Positions 43,327 through 52,709 of a stretch of DNA of 61,250 nt are shown here, piece after piece. Position 1 is the first letter of the stretch. Every line of letters starts with the position of its first letter. A program made the position numbers and the translations under genes. Under the pieces are notes generated by a model that searched no databases, was not told the DNA's origin, and saw only the letters and a program-made list of their open reading frames with translations. This DNA comes from an uncultured beta proteobacterium (lineage in GTDB: Bacteria > Pseudomonadota > Gammaproteobacteria > Burkholderiales > Burkholderiaceae_B). Location: positions 1 through 61,250 of the forward strand of contig CAITPF010000125.1 in assembly GCA_903894155.1 (NCBI GenBank), written 5' to 3'.

Positions 43327-44925
43327 TTGATCAACACGCAGCTTCCGTTTCCTTCCGGCCGTCAGCCGGTCCTGGCCCGCAACATCGTTTCGTGCTCGCA
43401 ACCACTGGCCGCGCAGGCAGGCATCGCCGCAATCGCCCGTGGCGGCAACGCCATCGATGCCGCGCTCGCTGCCGCGATCACGCTGACGGTGGTCGAACCC
43501 ACCATGAACGGCATCGGCGGAGACGGCTTTGCCATCCTCTGGGATGGCCAGACGCTGCATGGGCTCAACGCCTGCGGTCGCGCCCCGATGGCCTGGACGC
43601 CGGAACGATTCCGCGACCTTCCCGGCATGCCCGATCGCGGCTGGGATTCTGTCACCGTGCCTGGCGCCGTGTCGCAATGGGTCGCGCTTTCCAGTAAATT
43701 CGGCAACCTCCCCTTCGAGGATCTTTTTGTCGACGCGATCCGCCATGCGCGCGAGGGGTTCCCCGTGAGCCCCGTCATTGCCCGCCAGTGGCGCGATGCC
43801 GTTGCCGAGCTCAAGGACTTCCCGGGCTTCAGTGCCTTCATGCCCAATGGGCGCGCACCCGAGGCAGGCGAAATCTGGCGCTTTGCCGACCAGGCCGACA
43901 CCCTTGAAGAAATCGCGCGCACGAAGGGCGAATCCTTCTACCGCGGCCGGCTCGCGCGCGCGATTGCCGCGTTCGCCGAGGAGCACGGCGGCGCGATGAC
44001 CGAGGCGGATCTTGCGGCCCACCAGGCCGATTGGGTCGACACGATCTCGGTGCGCTTTGAAGATCATGACGTGCACGAGATCCCGCCCAATGGCCAGGGC
44101 ATCGCGACACTGCTCGCGCTCAACATCATTTCGCATTTGCCCTACAAGCAGACGCGCCCGGGCTCGGCCGAGCGTATGCACCTCGAGATCGAGGCGATGC
44201 GGGTCGCCTTCGCCGACCTTTACGCCCACATTGCGGATCCCGCCCACATGCGTGTCAGCGCCGAAGCGCTGCTCGATCCCGCCTACGCGAAAGAGCGCGC
44301 CCGACTGATCGATCCCAGGCGTGCGGGCAACTACGCGCCCGGCGCACCGCCCTCGGGCGGCACGGTCTACCTCTGCGCCGCCGATGCCCAGGGGCGGATG
44401 ATCTCGCTCATCCAGTCCAACTACAAGGGCTTCGGCTCGGGACTCGTCGTCCCCGGAACCGGGATCGCCTTGCACAACCGCGGCTTCGGCTTTGTCAATA
44501 CGCCCGGCCATCCGAACCAGGTGGCCGGCGGCAAGCGCCCCATGCACAGCATCATCCCCGCCTTCATGACCCGCGACGGTAAACCCGTCATGGCCTTCGG
44601 CGTGATGGGCGGCAACATGCAGGCCCAGGGGCATATGCAGATGGTGCTTCGGCGCACGGTTGAAGGGCTCAACCCGCAGGCGTGCTCGGATGCGCCCCGC
44701 TGGCGCATCAACGATGCCGCGGTGCTGACCCTTGAGCACGCGGTCAGCAAGGCAGTGGTCGACGGACTCATCGCCATGGGCCACGTGCCGCGCGTCGCGG
44801 CGCCCGACAGTCTGGACTTCGGCAGCGCGCAGTTGATCGAGCGCCTCGCGCAGGATACCAGTGGCATGTGCTCGTACATCGCGGGATCGGATCACCGCCG
44901 CGATGGCCAGGCGATCGGCCGCTAA
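43327..44925 (+). CDS. Gamma-glutamyltransferase family protein (Ntn hydrolase)
   Basis: The 532-residue proenzyme has the family start LARNIVSCSQPLAAQAGIAAIARGGNAIDAALAAA, NGIGGDGFAILWDG and the self-cleavage/nucleophile site at SGGTVYLCAADAQGR (threonine), with NYKGFGSGLVVPGTGIALHNRG beyond. It lacks a signal peptide, unlike classical periplasmic GGT, so a cytosolic amidohydrolase of the HpxW type is at least as likely. The TTG start is supported by GGAG 7 bases upstream. The next gene follows after 9 bases. Confidence 0.88.
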   Translation: MINTQLPFPSGRQPVLARNIVSCSQPLAAQAGIAAIARGGNAIDAALAAAITLTVVEPTMNGIGGDGFAILWDGQTLHGLNACGRAPMAWTPERFRDLPGMPDRGWDSVTVPGAVSQWVALSSKFGNLPFEDLFVDAIRHAREGFPVSPVIARQWRDAVAELKDFPGFSAFMPNGRAPEAGEIWRFADQADTLEEIARTKGESFYRGRLARAIAAFAEEHGGAMTEADLAAHQADWVDTISVRFEDHDVHEIPPNGQGIATLLALNIISHLPYKQTRPGSAERMHLEIEAMRVAFADLYAHIADPAHMRVSAEALLDPAYAKERARLIDPRRAGNYAPGAPPSGGTVYLCAADAQGRMISLIQSNYKGFGSGLVVPGTGIALHNRGFGFVNTPGHPNQVAGGKRPMHSIIPAFMTRDGKPVMAFGVMGGNMQAQGHMQMVLRRTVEGLNPQACSDAPRWRINDAAVLTLEHAVSKAVVDGLIAMGHVPRVAAPDSLDFGSAQLIERLAQDTSGMCSYIAGSDHRRDGQAIGR

Positions 44926-44934
44926 GGAGAGGCC

Positions 44935-45516
44935 ATGGTTCCACGGATCATTGCTTTTTTCATTGCGGCTTTTTGGTTTTCGTTCGCGGGCACAGCGCTT
45001 GCGCAGACGCCTGCGGAAAAGGCCATCGTCGGTCGCTGGCTTGTCGAGGTCACCGAGCCGATCGCCCCCGACGAGTCAGGTTCGACGGGCGAGCTGCGCG
45101 TCACCGGAGTTGATGAATACCTGGCCGACGGAACGCTCAGGAGCCAGGGGCAGGTCATCATGCTGTTCAAATATCCGGACGGCGCTACCCTCGAGGCCGC
45201 CTGGCTGACCACAGCCTTAAGCGAATGGCGTATCGCCAATAGCGTACTGAGCGAAAGGATCCTCGAGGTGAAGGCCACCCCCGATTACGTCAAGGCGAAC
45301 GGCAATCCAGCGAACAAATCCGATCAGGAGGAATTCTTCCGTCAGGCCAACTTTAGCGTCGAAGACCTGATGCCGCGCGGCCAGACCACCCAGGATCAGA
45401 TCATCACCATCGACGTAGACCGCTTCGTGTACGACATGAAGGACGCTGCCGGCAACCTGATGCGTCGAACGAAGGTTCGCACGACGAAAGACTTTTCTGC
45501 ATTCAGAAAGTCCTGA
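44935..45516 (+). CDS. Exported protein of unknown function
   Basis: I do not recognise this family. The 193-residue product has a clear signal peptide (MVPRIIAFFIAAFWFSFAGTALA, cleavage before QTPAEKAIVG). The mature part is polar, with IVGRWLVEVTEPIAPDESGS early and a basic C terminus (MRRTKVRTTKDFSAFRKS). AAGGAG sits 8 bases before the ATG and nine bases after the previous stop, so it is probably co-transcribed with the gamma-glutamyltransferase-like gene. The opening segment recalls lipocalin-like secreted proteins, but this is a weak resemblance. Confidence 0.75.
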   Translation: MVPRIIAFFIAAFWFSFAGTALAQTPAEKAIVGRWLVEVTEPIAPDESGSTGELRVTGVDEYLADGTLRSQGQVIMLFKYPDGATLEAAWLTTALSEWRIANSVLSERILEVKATPDYVKANGNPANKSDQEEFFRQANFSVEDLMPRGQTTQDQIITIDVDRFVYDMKDAAGNLMRRTKVRTTKDFSAFRKS

Positions 45517-45551
45517 CGCGGCGCCTGGCGCGCTTACAGTTGCGCGCAGAT

Positions 45552-45570
45552 CGCCGGGCTGAACCCGGCG
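45552..45570. terminator. Hairpin between convergent genes
   Basis: CGCCGGG and CCCGGCG form a perfect 7-bp stem around a 5-base loop. It lies between the secreted protein gene and the M20 peptidase gene and may serve both strands, although no T-run is present. Confidence 0.4.
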
Positions 45571-45618
45571 CCCTCGCGACCCGATCCAGTTTGCCGCGTG
45601 GCTGGCAGGGCCGCGTCC

Positions 45619-46788
45619 CTAGGCTGCATCCCGCGCGAGGATCGTCAGCGCCGCAGCCTGGGCGCGCGGGACGATCGTGTCGATGCGGCAGAATTCGTCG
45701 GGAGAATGCGGATGCGCACCAACCGGCCCCGTGGCGCACAGCGTGGGCGCGCCGACGGACGCCGTGAGCCCGCTATCCGCGGAGCCGCCGGTGAACTCAC
45801 CGCTCACCGTCAGCCCAAGTTCTTCGGATGCCATGCGGTAATCCGCGAGCAGATCGCGGCTTGCGTCGGTCTGGAACAGCGGCAGAAAACTGCCCTCGTG
45901 GGTGATGCGACCGCACGTGCAGGGCAGCGCCTCGCCTTCGATGATTTCCTTGATGCGCGCGTGAAGCTGCTCACGATCGACCTCGCCCGTGAACCGCACG
46001 TCGAGCTGGCCGGCCGCGAACGGCGCCACGGTGTTGACCGAGATGCCGCCGCGCACCGTGCCGACGTTGGCCGTCACCCCGGTCGCGCGATCGGTCAACT
46101 GGTGCAGCGCGATGATCTTGCGCGCCAGCGCCTCGATCGCACTCGCGCCCTTTTCATGATTGACACCTGAATGCGCGGCTACGCCATCGACCTCGAAGTC
46201 GATGAAAAACGCGCCCTTGCGACCGGTGACGACATTGCCGCTCGGGCGACCGGGCTCGCTGTTCAGGACGGTTGCAGCACCACGGGCCATCGACAGGATC
46301 AGCGCGCGCGAAGACGGCGATGCGATTTCCTCGTCCGCGGTAAACAGGACACGGATCGGCAGGCGATTGCCACCGAACTTCGCGAATGCCATCGCAACGT
46401 AGGTATTCATCACCAGTCCGGCCTTCATGTCAGCCACACCCGGGCCATAGGCAATGCTGCCTTCCACACGGTAAGGGCGCTCGGCCACAGTGCCGTCCGG
46501 GAACACGGTATCCATGTGCCCCATCAACAGCACGTGGGGCTCGCCAGGACCACCGCTGCCGGGAACCTCGGCCGAGAGGCAGTTGCCGTGCGTAACGCTC
46601 GGGTGGATCGTGGTTTGGATGCCCGCCGATTGCAGACGCTCCTGCAGGATCTGGCCTACGCGGTCGACCCCTGCCTTGTTGTAGCTGCCGCTTTCGGTGT
46701 TGACCAGTTGCGCGAGCAGCGCAAACATCGCACCCTCCTGGGAGCGGAGCCAGTCGAGAATCTCCTGGCGGGTCTTGGCATCGGCCAT
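45619..46788 (-). CDS. M20 family metallopeptidase (glutamate carboxypeptidase-like)
   Basis: The 389-residue enzyme has the M20 dizinc motifs: LLMGHMDTVFPDGT, GPGVADMKAGLVMN, the catalytic pair in TADEEIASPSSRA, and the dimerisation region AHSGVNHEKGASAIEALARK. The C-terminal metal histidine is in HPHSPDEFCRID. It resembles carboxypeptidase G2, which removes C-terminal glutamate from folates, but it lacks a signal peptide and its substrate is not established. AAGGAA precedes the ATG. An 8-bp tandem repeat lies about 107 bases upstream. Confidence 0.9.
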   Translation of the reverse strand: MADAKTRQEILDWLRSQEGAMFALLAQLVNTESGSYNKAGVDRVGQILQERLQSAGIQTTIHPSVTHGNCLSAEVPGSGGPGEPHVLLMGHMDTVFPDGTVAERPYRVEGSIAYGPGVADMKAGLVMNTYVAMAFAKFGGNRLPIRVLFTADEEIASPSSRALILSMARGAATVLNSEPGRPSGNVVTGRKGAFFIDFEVDGVAAHSGVNHEKGASAIEALARKIIALHQLTDRATGVTANVGTVRGGISVNTVAPFAAGQLDVRFTGEVDREQLHARIKEIIEGEALPCTCGRITHEGSFLPLFQTDASRDLLADYRMASEELGLTVSGEFTGGSADSGLTASVGAPTLCATGPVGAHPHSPDEFCRIDTIVPRAQAAALTILARDAA

Positions 46789-46895
46789 GTCGGTTCCTTG
46801 TGCGTTGGATAACGGGACGCGGACAATTTTACGCCGCCGGGAACCCGTTGCCGGCGACCTGCGCAGCGACTGCCCGCGCGCGACGATCTGCCGCC

Positions 46896-46999
46896 CGCAT
46901 CTCCGCATCTCCGCCTCTCCGCCTCTCCGCCTCTCCGCCTCTCCGCATCGCTGCATCTCCGCATCTCCGCATCTCCACATCGCTGCATTGCCGCATCGC
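46896..46999. repeat. 8-bp tandem repeat, 13 units
   Basis: Thirteen consecutive octamers match YRCMTYKC-like variants. They begin CGCATCTC (2), CGCCTCTC (4), CGCATCGC and TGCATCTC, continue with two CGCATCTC, and end CACATCGC, TGCATTGC, CGCATCGC. The block occupies much of the 290-base gap between the M20 peptidase and the MetA-type gene. The central four copies are identical. Confidence 0.95.
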
Positions 47000-47078
47000 C
47001 TTACCGGCGATCACCTCGGCGTGCGAGTATATTTGTGCGGACGCGCCGAACTATGATCAGGCACCGCTGCCCCTGCCC

Positions 47079-47987
47079 ATGAATGCCTTAAGAAACCTGG
47101 ATCTCGCCAGGCCGATGCACCGGGTCCTTACGCTGATCCTGCTTGCGCTTGCCATCGTCACCGGGCCTGCCCTGGGCCAGGATATCGAGCCAAGGGCCTA
47201 TTCCAACGCGCCGATCGGTATGAACTTCCTTGGCGCAGGTTATGCAGAAGCACAAAGCACCCGCTACCGCACGGGCAGCGAAATCGTCGGCTATTCCCAT
47301 GTCTTCGCGCTGGCGGGCCAGTCGGCCCACATCGATATCGTGGTGCCGTATGCACAATTGACCGGCACCGCACCCGTTGGCAGCCAGTCGGTCACCCGCG
47401 CCACGGAAGGCCTCACCGATCCGCTGGTCCGGCTGACAGCCAACCTTTACGGGGCACCCGCGCTCAGCCTTGAAGAGTTCGCCAGCTACCATCAGGATCT
47501 CATCATCGGCGCAAGCCTCACGGCCTCGGTCCCCTGGGGCAACTACGACAGCCGCCAACTGGTGAACATCGGCGCCAATCGCTGGTTCGTGCAACCGGCG
47601 ATCGGCGCCTCGCAGGCCATCGGCCCGTGGAAGCTGGAGCTCGCGACCGCCGTCACGCTGTTCACCGAAAACAAAGACTTCTTCGGCGGCAAGACGCGAT
47701 CGCAGGATCCGCTTTACTCCGTCGAGAGCCATGTGATTTATGGATTCAAGTCGGGCGCGTGGCTGTCGGTCGACGCCACCTACCTGACGGGCGGTCAATC
47801 GTCGATCAACGGAAAGCTGAACAACGACCTGCAGGAAAACTGGCGGCTCGGCGCCACGCTGGCGATCCCCGTCAATCGCAACAACTCCATCAAACTTTAC
47901 GCAAGCCAAGGGGTGTTTTCGCGCACCGGCAACGGCTATGATCTGTTTGGTATCGCCTGGCAATACCGATGGGGTGCCGGGCTCTGA
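47079..47987 (+). CDS. MetA-pathway-type outer-membrane transporter family protein
   Basis: The 302-residue precursor has a signal peptide (ILLALAIVTGPALGQ) and alternating beta-strand patterns with PLVRLTANLYGAPALS, IIGASLTASVPWGNYDSRQLVNIGANRW and a terminal GIAWQYRW ending in an aromatic residue region. The family (phenol MetA-pathway outer-membrane protein) is annotated as a transporter of phenol-type compounds, but its function is not well proven. It is followed after 24 bases by the molybdopterin oxidoreductase gene. Confidence 0.8.
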   Translation: MNALRNLDLARPMHRVLTLILLALAIVTGPALGQDIEPRAYSNAPIGMNFLGAGYAEAQSTRYRTGSEIVGYSHVFALAGQSAHIDIVVPYAQLTGTAPVGSQSVTRATEGLTDPLVRLTANLYGAPALSLEEFASYHQDLIIGASLTASVPWGNYDSRQLVNIGANRWFVQPAIGASQAIGPWKLELATAVTLFTENKDFFGGKTRSQDPLYSVESHVIYGFKSGAWLSVDATYLTGGQSSINGKLNNDLQENWRLGATLAIPVNRNNSIKLYASQGVFSRTGNGYDLFGIAWQYRWGAGL

Positions 47988-48011
47988 CCAACGATCAGGA
48001 TGCAGCCGAAC

Positions 48012-50108
48012 ATGGACACCAGGACTCGACCAGCGCAGTTTCCCAGCGTCTGCCCGCACGATTGCCAGAGCGCGTGCGCGCTGAAGGTCGAAGTCGATAC
48101 AGGCCCCGACGGCCTCGCGCGCGTCGGGCGTGTGCACGGGGGTGACCAGCCCTACACCGACGGGGTAGTGTGCGCCAAAGTCGCGCGCTATGCCGAGCGC
48201 GTGCACCACCCGGATCGCCTTGCCACGCCTCTGCGGCGCACCGGTGCAAAAGGTTCTGGTCAGTACGCACCGCTCTCGTGGGATGCGGCGCTCGATCTGG
48301 TCGCGGAGAACTTCAGCCGCGCGATCGCAAGGCACGGTGCCGAGACCGTGTGGCCCTACCACTACGCAGGCACGATGGGTTTCGTACAACGCGGTGCGAT
48401 CCGGCGCCTCGCCAACGTGGGCGGCTTTTCGCAGCAACTTGAGACATTCTGCGTGGCGCTGTCCGACGCTGGCTGGCTCGCCGGCACCGGCGACAAACGG
48501 GGGACGGATGCGCGCGAGCTCATCGAGTCGGATCTGATCGTAATCTGGGGTGGCAACCCCGTCCACACGCAAGTGAACCTCATGAGTTGGGTGCAGAAAG
48601 CCCGGCGTGGGCGCGACGCGCCCCTGGTGGTGGTCGATCCGTACCGCACGCCGACGGCCGCCAAGGCCGATATTCACCTGGCGCTGCGCCCCGGCACGGA
48701 TGGCGCGCTTGCCTGTGCCGTCATGCACGTGTTGCTGGCCGAAGGGATGGCCGACCGGGATTACATGGCGCGCCTGACGGATTTTTCACCCGAGGTCGAG
48801 GCCCATCTCGCCACACGCACACCCGAATGGGCAGCGACCATTACCGGGCTCACGGTCGAGGAAATCGTCGGCTTCGCCCGCCTTTACGGACAACGCCGCA
48901 GGAGCTACCTGCGCCTGGGCGTCGGGTTCACACGCCAGCGCAACGGCTCGGCCGCCATGCACGCGGTAACTTGCCTGCCTGCGGTCACGGGTGCGTGGCA
49001 ACATCGCGGCGGCGGCGCGCTCATTGGCAACGGCGGTATCTACAAACTCAATACGCATTTTCTCTGGGGCCTGGACGCAGGCGTCGCACAGGCACGGTAT
49101 CTCGATATGGGGCGCATCGGCGCGGTACTCGCCGGCGATGCGCGTGACATCGGCGACGGCCCGCCGGTCACGGCCATGCTGATCCAGTCGACCAATCCGG
49201 CAGTCGTCGCACCCGAGAGCCTGAAAGTGCGGCGCGGCCTCATGCGCGAGGATCTCTTCACCTGTGTACACGAGCAGTTCATGACCGACACGGCAAAACT
49301 TGCCGACGTCGTCCTGCCGGCCACCACCTTCCTCGAGCATGATGATCTCTACCAGGCATCCGCGCACACGTACCTGCAGACCTCGCGCGCGCTGATCCCG
49401 CCGATCGGGCAGAGCCGCTCCAACCAGTGGTGTGTCTCGCAGATCGCCGCGCGCCTGGGCATCGAGCATCCCGCTTTCGGCATGGACGACTGGTCTTTGG
49501 TGCAGCGTGTGCTGACCGACTCGGGTCGCACGGGCAATGGCGCCTTTGAGGACGACGCCTGGCTCGATTGCGCCCTGCCCTTTGATGACGCACACTTCCT
49601 CAATGGTTTTGCAACGCCGGATCGCAAGTTTCACTTCCAGCCGGACTGGTCGCGCGTGGGACCCAACCATGCGAGCATGCCGCGCTTTCCTGATCACCAG
49701 GATGTCAATAACGCATGCACACCGGAATTGCCCTACCGACTGGTTGCGGCGCCTGCCCGCAACTTTCTCAACACGTCGTTCACCGAGATGCCCTCTTCGC
49801 GTGCCGCCGAAAAGCGCCCCACCGCGCTGCTGCATCCCGAGACGGCCGAGCGCTTTGGAATCCAGGACAACGACCTGGTCCGCCTGGGCAATGACCTGGG
49901 CAGCGTCGTGGTGCATGCCAAGCGGTTTGACGGCCTTCAGCCCTCGACCGTCGTGCTAGAGAGCCTGTGGCCCAATGACGCATTCATCGAGGGCATTGGC
50001 ATCAACGTGCTGGTCAGCGCCGAGCCCGGATTGCCCGCAGCCGGCGCCGCCTACCACGACACGGCAATCTGGATTCGCAAGGAACCTGCTAACGCCGCCT
50101 CGGGCTGA
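48012..50108 (+). CDS. Molybdopterin (bis-MGD) oxidoreductase with one [4Fe-4S] cluster
   Basis: The 698-residue enzyme belongs to the DMSO-reductase family. The N-terminal cluster motif is CPHDCQSAC (C14, C18, C22) with a fourth cysteine in DGVVCAK (about 54). A Mo-ligand cysteine candidate is in QQLETFCVALSDAGW. DLIVIWGGNPVHTQ, VVVDPYRTPTAAKAD and the C-terminal NDLVRLGNDLGSVVVHAK bind the pterins. No electron-transfer or membrane subunit and no Tat signal is present, so it is probably a soluble cytosolic enzyme. The ATG at 48000 is an alternative start. Substrate unknown. Confidence 0.9.
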   Translation: MDTRTRPAQFPSVCPHDCQSACALKVEVDTGPDGLARVGRVHGGDQPYTDGVVCAKVARYAERVHHPDRLATPLRRTGAKGSGQYAPLSWDAALDLVAENFSRAIARHGAETVWPYHYAGTMGFVQRGAIRRLANVGGFSQQLETFCVALSDAGWLAGTGDKRGTDARELIESDLIVIWGGNPVHTQVNLMSWVQKARRGRDAPLVVVDPYRTPTAAKADIHLALRPGTDGALACAVMHVLLAEGMADRDYMARLTDFSPEVEAHLATRTPEWAATITGLTVEEIVGFARLYGQRRRSYLRLGVGFTRQRNGSAAMHAVTCLPAVTGAWQHRGGGALIGNGGIYKLNTHFLWGLDAGVAQARYLDMGRIGAVLAGDARDIGDGPPVTAMLIQSTNPAVVAPESLKVRRGLMREDLFTCVHEQFMTDTAKLADVVLPATTFLEHDDLYQASAHTYLQTSRALIPPIGQSRSNQWCVSQIAARLGIEHPAFGMDDWSLVQRVLTDSGRTGNGAFEDDAWLDCALPFDDAHFLNGFATPDRKFHFQPDWSRVGPNHASMPRFPDHQDVNNACTPELPYRLVAAPARNFLNTSFTEMPSSRAAEKRPTALLHPETAERFGIQDNDLVRLGNDLGSVVVHAKRFDGLQPSTVVLESLWPNDAFIEGIGINVLVSAEPGLPAAGAAYHDTAIWIRKEPANAASG

Positions 50109-50353
50109 GAATCTGCCAACCCAGGAGCGACCAACTACTCTGCGCAGGGGTGGCCCGGTGATTGTGGTGACTCGTGAAAAAATCCTTCGGGGCAACAACC
50201 CAAGAGCGCGCCTAGTTCAGAACAATGCGAGTATCCTCAGCGGCATAGGCTCTCATCGCGGCAGGTGCAACCTGCGCCCACCAATCTCATCGATCCCTTT
50301 GCACACGGCCGCGGCACAGGGGATAACTCAATAGCAAACACGGGAAGCAGACA

Positions 50354-52684
50354 ATGCGGCCAGGCACGGAATCGTCTCCGTTCCTTAAAAGGGAACGCGC
50401 TCACCTTGGCATCTGGCTGTCGGCGATCGCGTTGATCGTGACGCTTATTGTGCCAACGCTTGTCTCGCTGCAATTAGCACGCATGCAGTCACTTCAACAC
50501 GCCAGGGAAACCGCCGAAGTTATCGCAAAATCAGTCAACCAGACATTCATCGGCTTGATCGACGCGGCGGACAATGCGCTTCTCACGAGTGCGGATGAAG
50601 TCACGCGCCAATTGCGGGAAGGCGCATTGAATGCCACCGAGCTCACGGGTTTTCTTCAGCGACAAACCAATCGCCTTCCACATATCGCTTACGTGCGCTT
50701 ATCAGACGAAGCAGGCGATCTTCTCTACGGGCCCAATATACGATCGGACCCTATTAACATCGCCGACCGTGATTACTTTTTGACGTTAAAAAACGATGCG
50801 CAGTCAGGGCGCATTGTTGGGGCTCCCATCATCGGCCGCACGGACGGCAAATGGGTTTGGCCGATTGCGCGCCGTCTTAATAAGCCCGATGGAACATTTT
50901 CTGGAGTCGTGGTTGCGGGAATTAGTATCGATGAAATTCAACGGATGCTATTGGCCATGCCGGTTGGCCAAGGCGGCGTGGTTGCGCTGCGGGATTCGCA
51001 GTTGGGGGTTATCGCTCGAAATTCGAGCGGTGCGGTCGGCGACGCTCCTCCAGGAGACAAACGACTGACCTCAAAGTTCTCCGATGCATTCCAGAAGGAT
51101 GGATCTCAAGGCACGTACATCGGTGGCGGGGCCGGAGTCGATCGAATCGATCGGGTGTTCTTCTATGTTAGAAACGCCAAGTACGGCTATATGGTCAATG
51201 TCGGCGTTTCGCTCGAAGCAGCACTTGCGGATTGGCGCGATCGAGCGTGGAGACAGTGTTTATTCCTGCTGGGATTTACATTGTTGTTGCTGGGATTCGC
51301 CTGGTATGCAACCCGCGCATTGAGGCGTCAGCAGGCGGACGCTGAACGACTTGCTTTCAGTCGACAACAATTCGATACCCTGTCCAATTACGATCCGCTG
51401 ACCAATCTTCCGAACCGACAGGCATTGGAAGATCGATTGACTGTTGCCATTGAGAAGGTCAAACACCATGGCATGGTTGGGGCCATCCTGTTCCTCGATC
51501 TCGACGAATTCAAGGCCATCAATGACTCACAGGGCAACAAGGCCGGAGATTGGGTCTTACAGGAGGTCGGACGGCGATTGGCAAGTTGCATTAGTGGTAA
51601 CGACACCGTGGCGCGTGCCGGTGGAGATGAATTCGTCATCCTGTTGGAAGCGTTGGCCACAAAGCGCGTAGATGCAGCGAACCGCGCCGAAAGCATTGGG
51701 GAAGTGATTCTCGCGACGCTGAGAAGCCCCATTCAGATCGAAGGCAATCAATCCCATCTGACGGCAAGTATCGGTGTTGCCTTGCTCGACAAACAATCGC
51801 CGACGGCAGATCAGCTGCTCGCGCAGACTGCCATCGCGATGACCCAAGCCAAGCATGCCGGGCGCAATTGCATTCGGTTTTTTGACCCGATCATGCAGGA
51901 CGAAATCACAAAGCGTATACAGCTTGATAGCGGGTTGCGATCTGCGATTGATCAACACGAATTTCGCTTGTACTACCAGGTGCAGGTCGATGAATTTTGG
52001 CATGTGACAGGGGCGGAAGCACTGATTCGCTGGATGCATCCTGATCGGGGCGTCATCGGGCCGATTGAATTCATACCCCGAGCCGAAGAATCCGGGCTCA
52101 TCCAGAAAATCGGTCAGTGGGTCCTCAATGAGGCGTGCCAACAGCTGAAACAATGGGAATCGAATCCAGCGACACGCAAGTTAGTTCTGTCAATCAATGT
52201 CAGCGCCAGGCAGTTCCGCCAGACGGACTTTGTCGATCATGTGTTCGTTGCCATTGAGCGCTATGGAATAAATCCGGAGCGACTGGCGCTTGAGCTGACC
52301 GAAAGCGTGATGCTGGGCAACCTGGAAGACACGATCATGGTGATGAACGCCTTACACAGCAAGGGGATTAAGCTGTCGCTCGACGACTTCGGCACCGGGT
52401 ACTCTTCGTTACAGTACCTGAAACAGTTGCCGATCGATCAACTCAAAATCGATCAATCGTTTGTCAGCGACATCGGCACTGATCGTGGTGATGACGCCAT
52501 CATCAGCACGATTCTCGCAATGGCGCATGCGTTGCATCTGGATGTGATTGCCGAGGGTGTCGAAACGACCCAGCAGCGAGACATCCTGATCAATGAGGGA
52601 TGCAAGCGCTTTCAGGGATATCTGTTTGGCAAACCGGTTCCCATTGCAGAGTTCGAAGCGAACCTATCGCGGCAAACTGGATGA
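50354..52684 (+). CDS. Membrane-bound diguanylate cyclase/phosphodiesterase (dCache-GGDEF-EAL)
   Basis: The 776-residue protein has a first membrane segment (about 19-41), a periplasmic Cache sensor (about 45-290, with IADRDYFLTLKNDAQSGRIVGAPIIGR), a second membrane segment (about 299-320), a GGDEF domain (motif AGGDEF at about 421-426) and an EAL domain (AEALIRW at about 553). The EAL catalytic residues look intact: NVSARQF, ELTES, DDFGTGYSSL, EGVETTQQ. It may make and degrade cyclic di-GMP in response to a small periplasmic ligand. Its codons are visibly richer in A/T than its neighbours. Confidence 0.93.
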   Translation: MRPGTESSPFLKRERAHLGIWLSAIALIVTLIVPTLVSLQLARMQSLQHARETAEVIAKSVNQTFIGLIDAADNALLTSADEVTRQLREGALNATELTGFLQRQTNRLPHIAYVRLSDEAGDLLYGPNIRSDPINIADRDYFLTLKNDAQSGRIVGAPIIGRTDGKWVWPIARRLNKPDGTFSGVVVAGISIDEIQRMLLAMPVGQGGVVALRDSQLGVIARNSSGAVGDAPPGDKRLTSKFSDAFQKDGSQGTYIGGGAGVDRIDRVFFYVRNAKYGYMVNVGVSLEAALADWRDRAWRQCLFLLGFTLLLLGFAWYATRALRRQQADAERLAFSRQQFDTLSNYDPLTNLPNRQALEDRLTVAIEKVKHHGMVGAILFLDLDEFKAINDSQGNKAGDWVLQEVGRRLASCISGNDTVARAGGDEFVILLEALATKRVDAANRAESIGEVILATLRSPIQIEGNQSHLTASIGVALLDKQSPTADQLLAQTAIAMTQAKHAGRNCIRFFDPIMQDEITKRIQLDSGLRSAIDQHEFRLYYQVQVDEFWHVTGAEALIRWMHPDRGVIGPIEFIPRAEESGLIQKIGQWVLNEACQQLKQWESNPATRKLVLSINVSARQFRQTDFVDHVFVAIERYGINPERLALELTESVMLGNLEDTIMVMNALHSKGIKLSLDDFGTGYSSLQYLKQLPIDQLKIDQSFVSDIGTDRGDDAIISTILAMAHALHLDVIAEGVETTQQRDILINEGCKRFQGYLFGKPVPIAEFEANLSRQTG

Positions 52685-52709
52685 CCGCTTAGGGTCTGCA
52701 ACGTTTTGC

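Noticed and set aside
46896..46999. Possible CRISPR array
   Set aside because: Units are 8 bp and contiguous with no spacers and no cas genes nearby.
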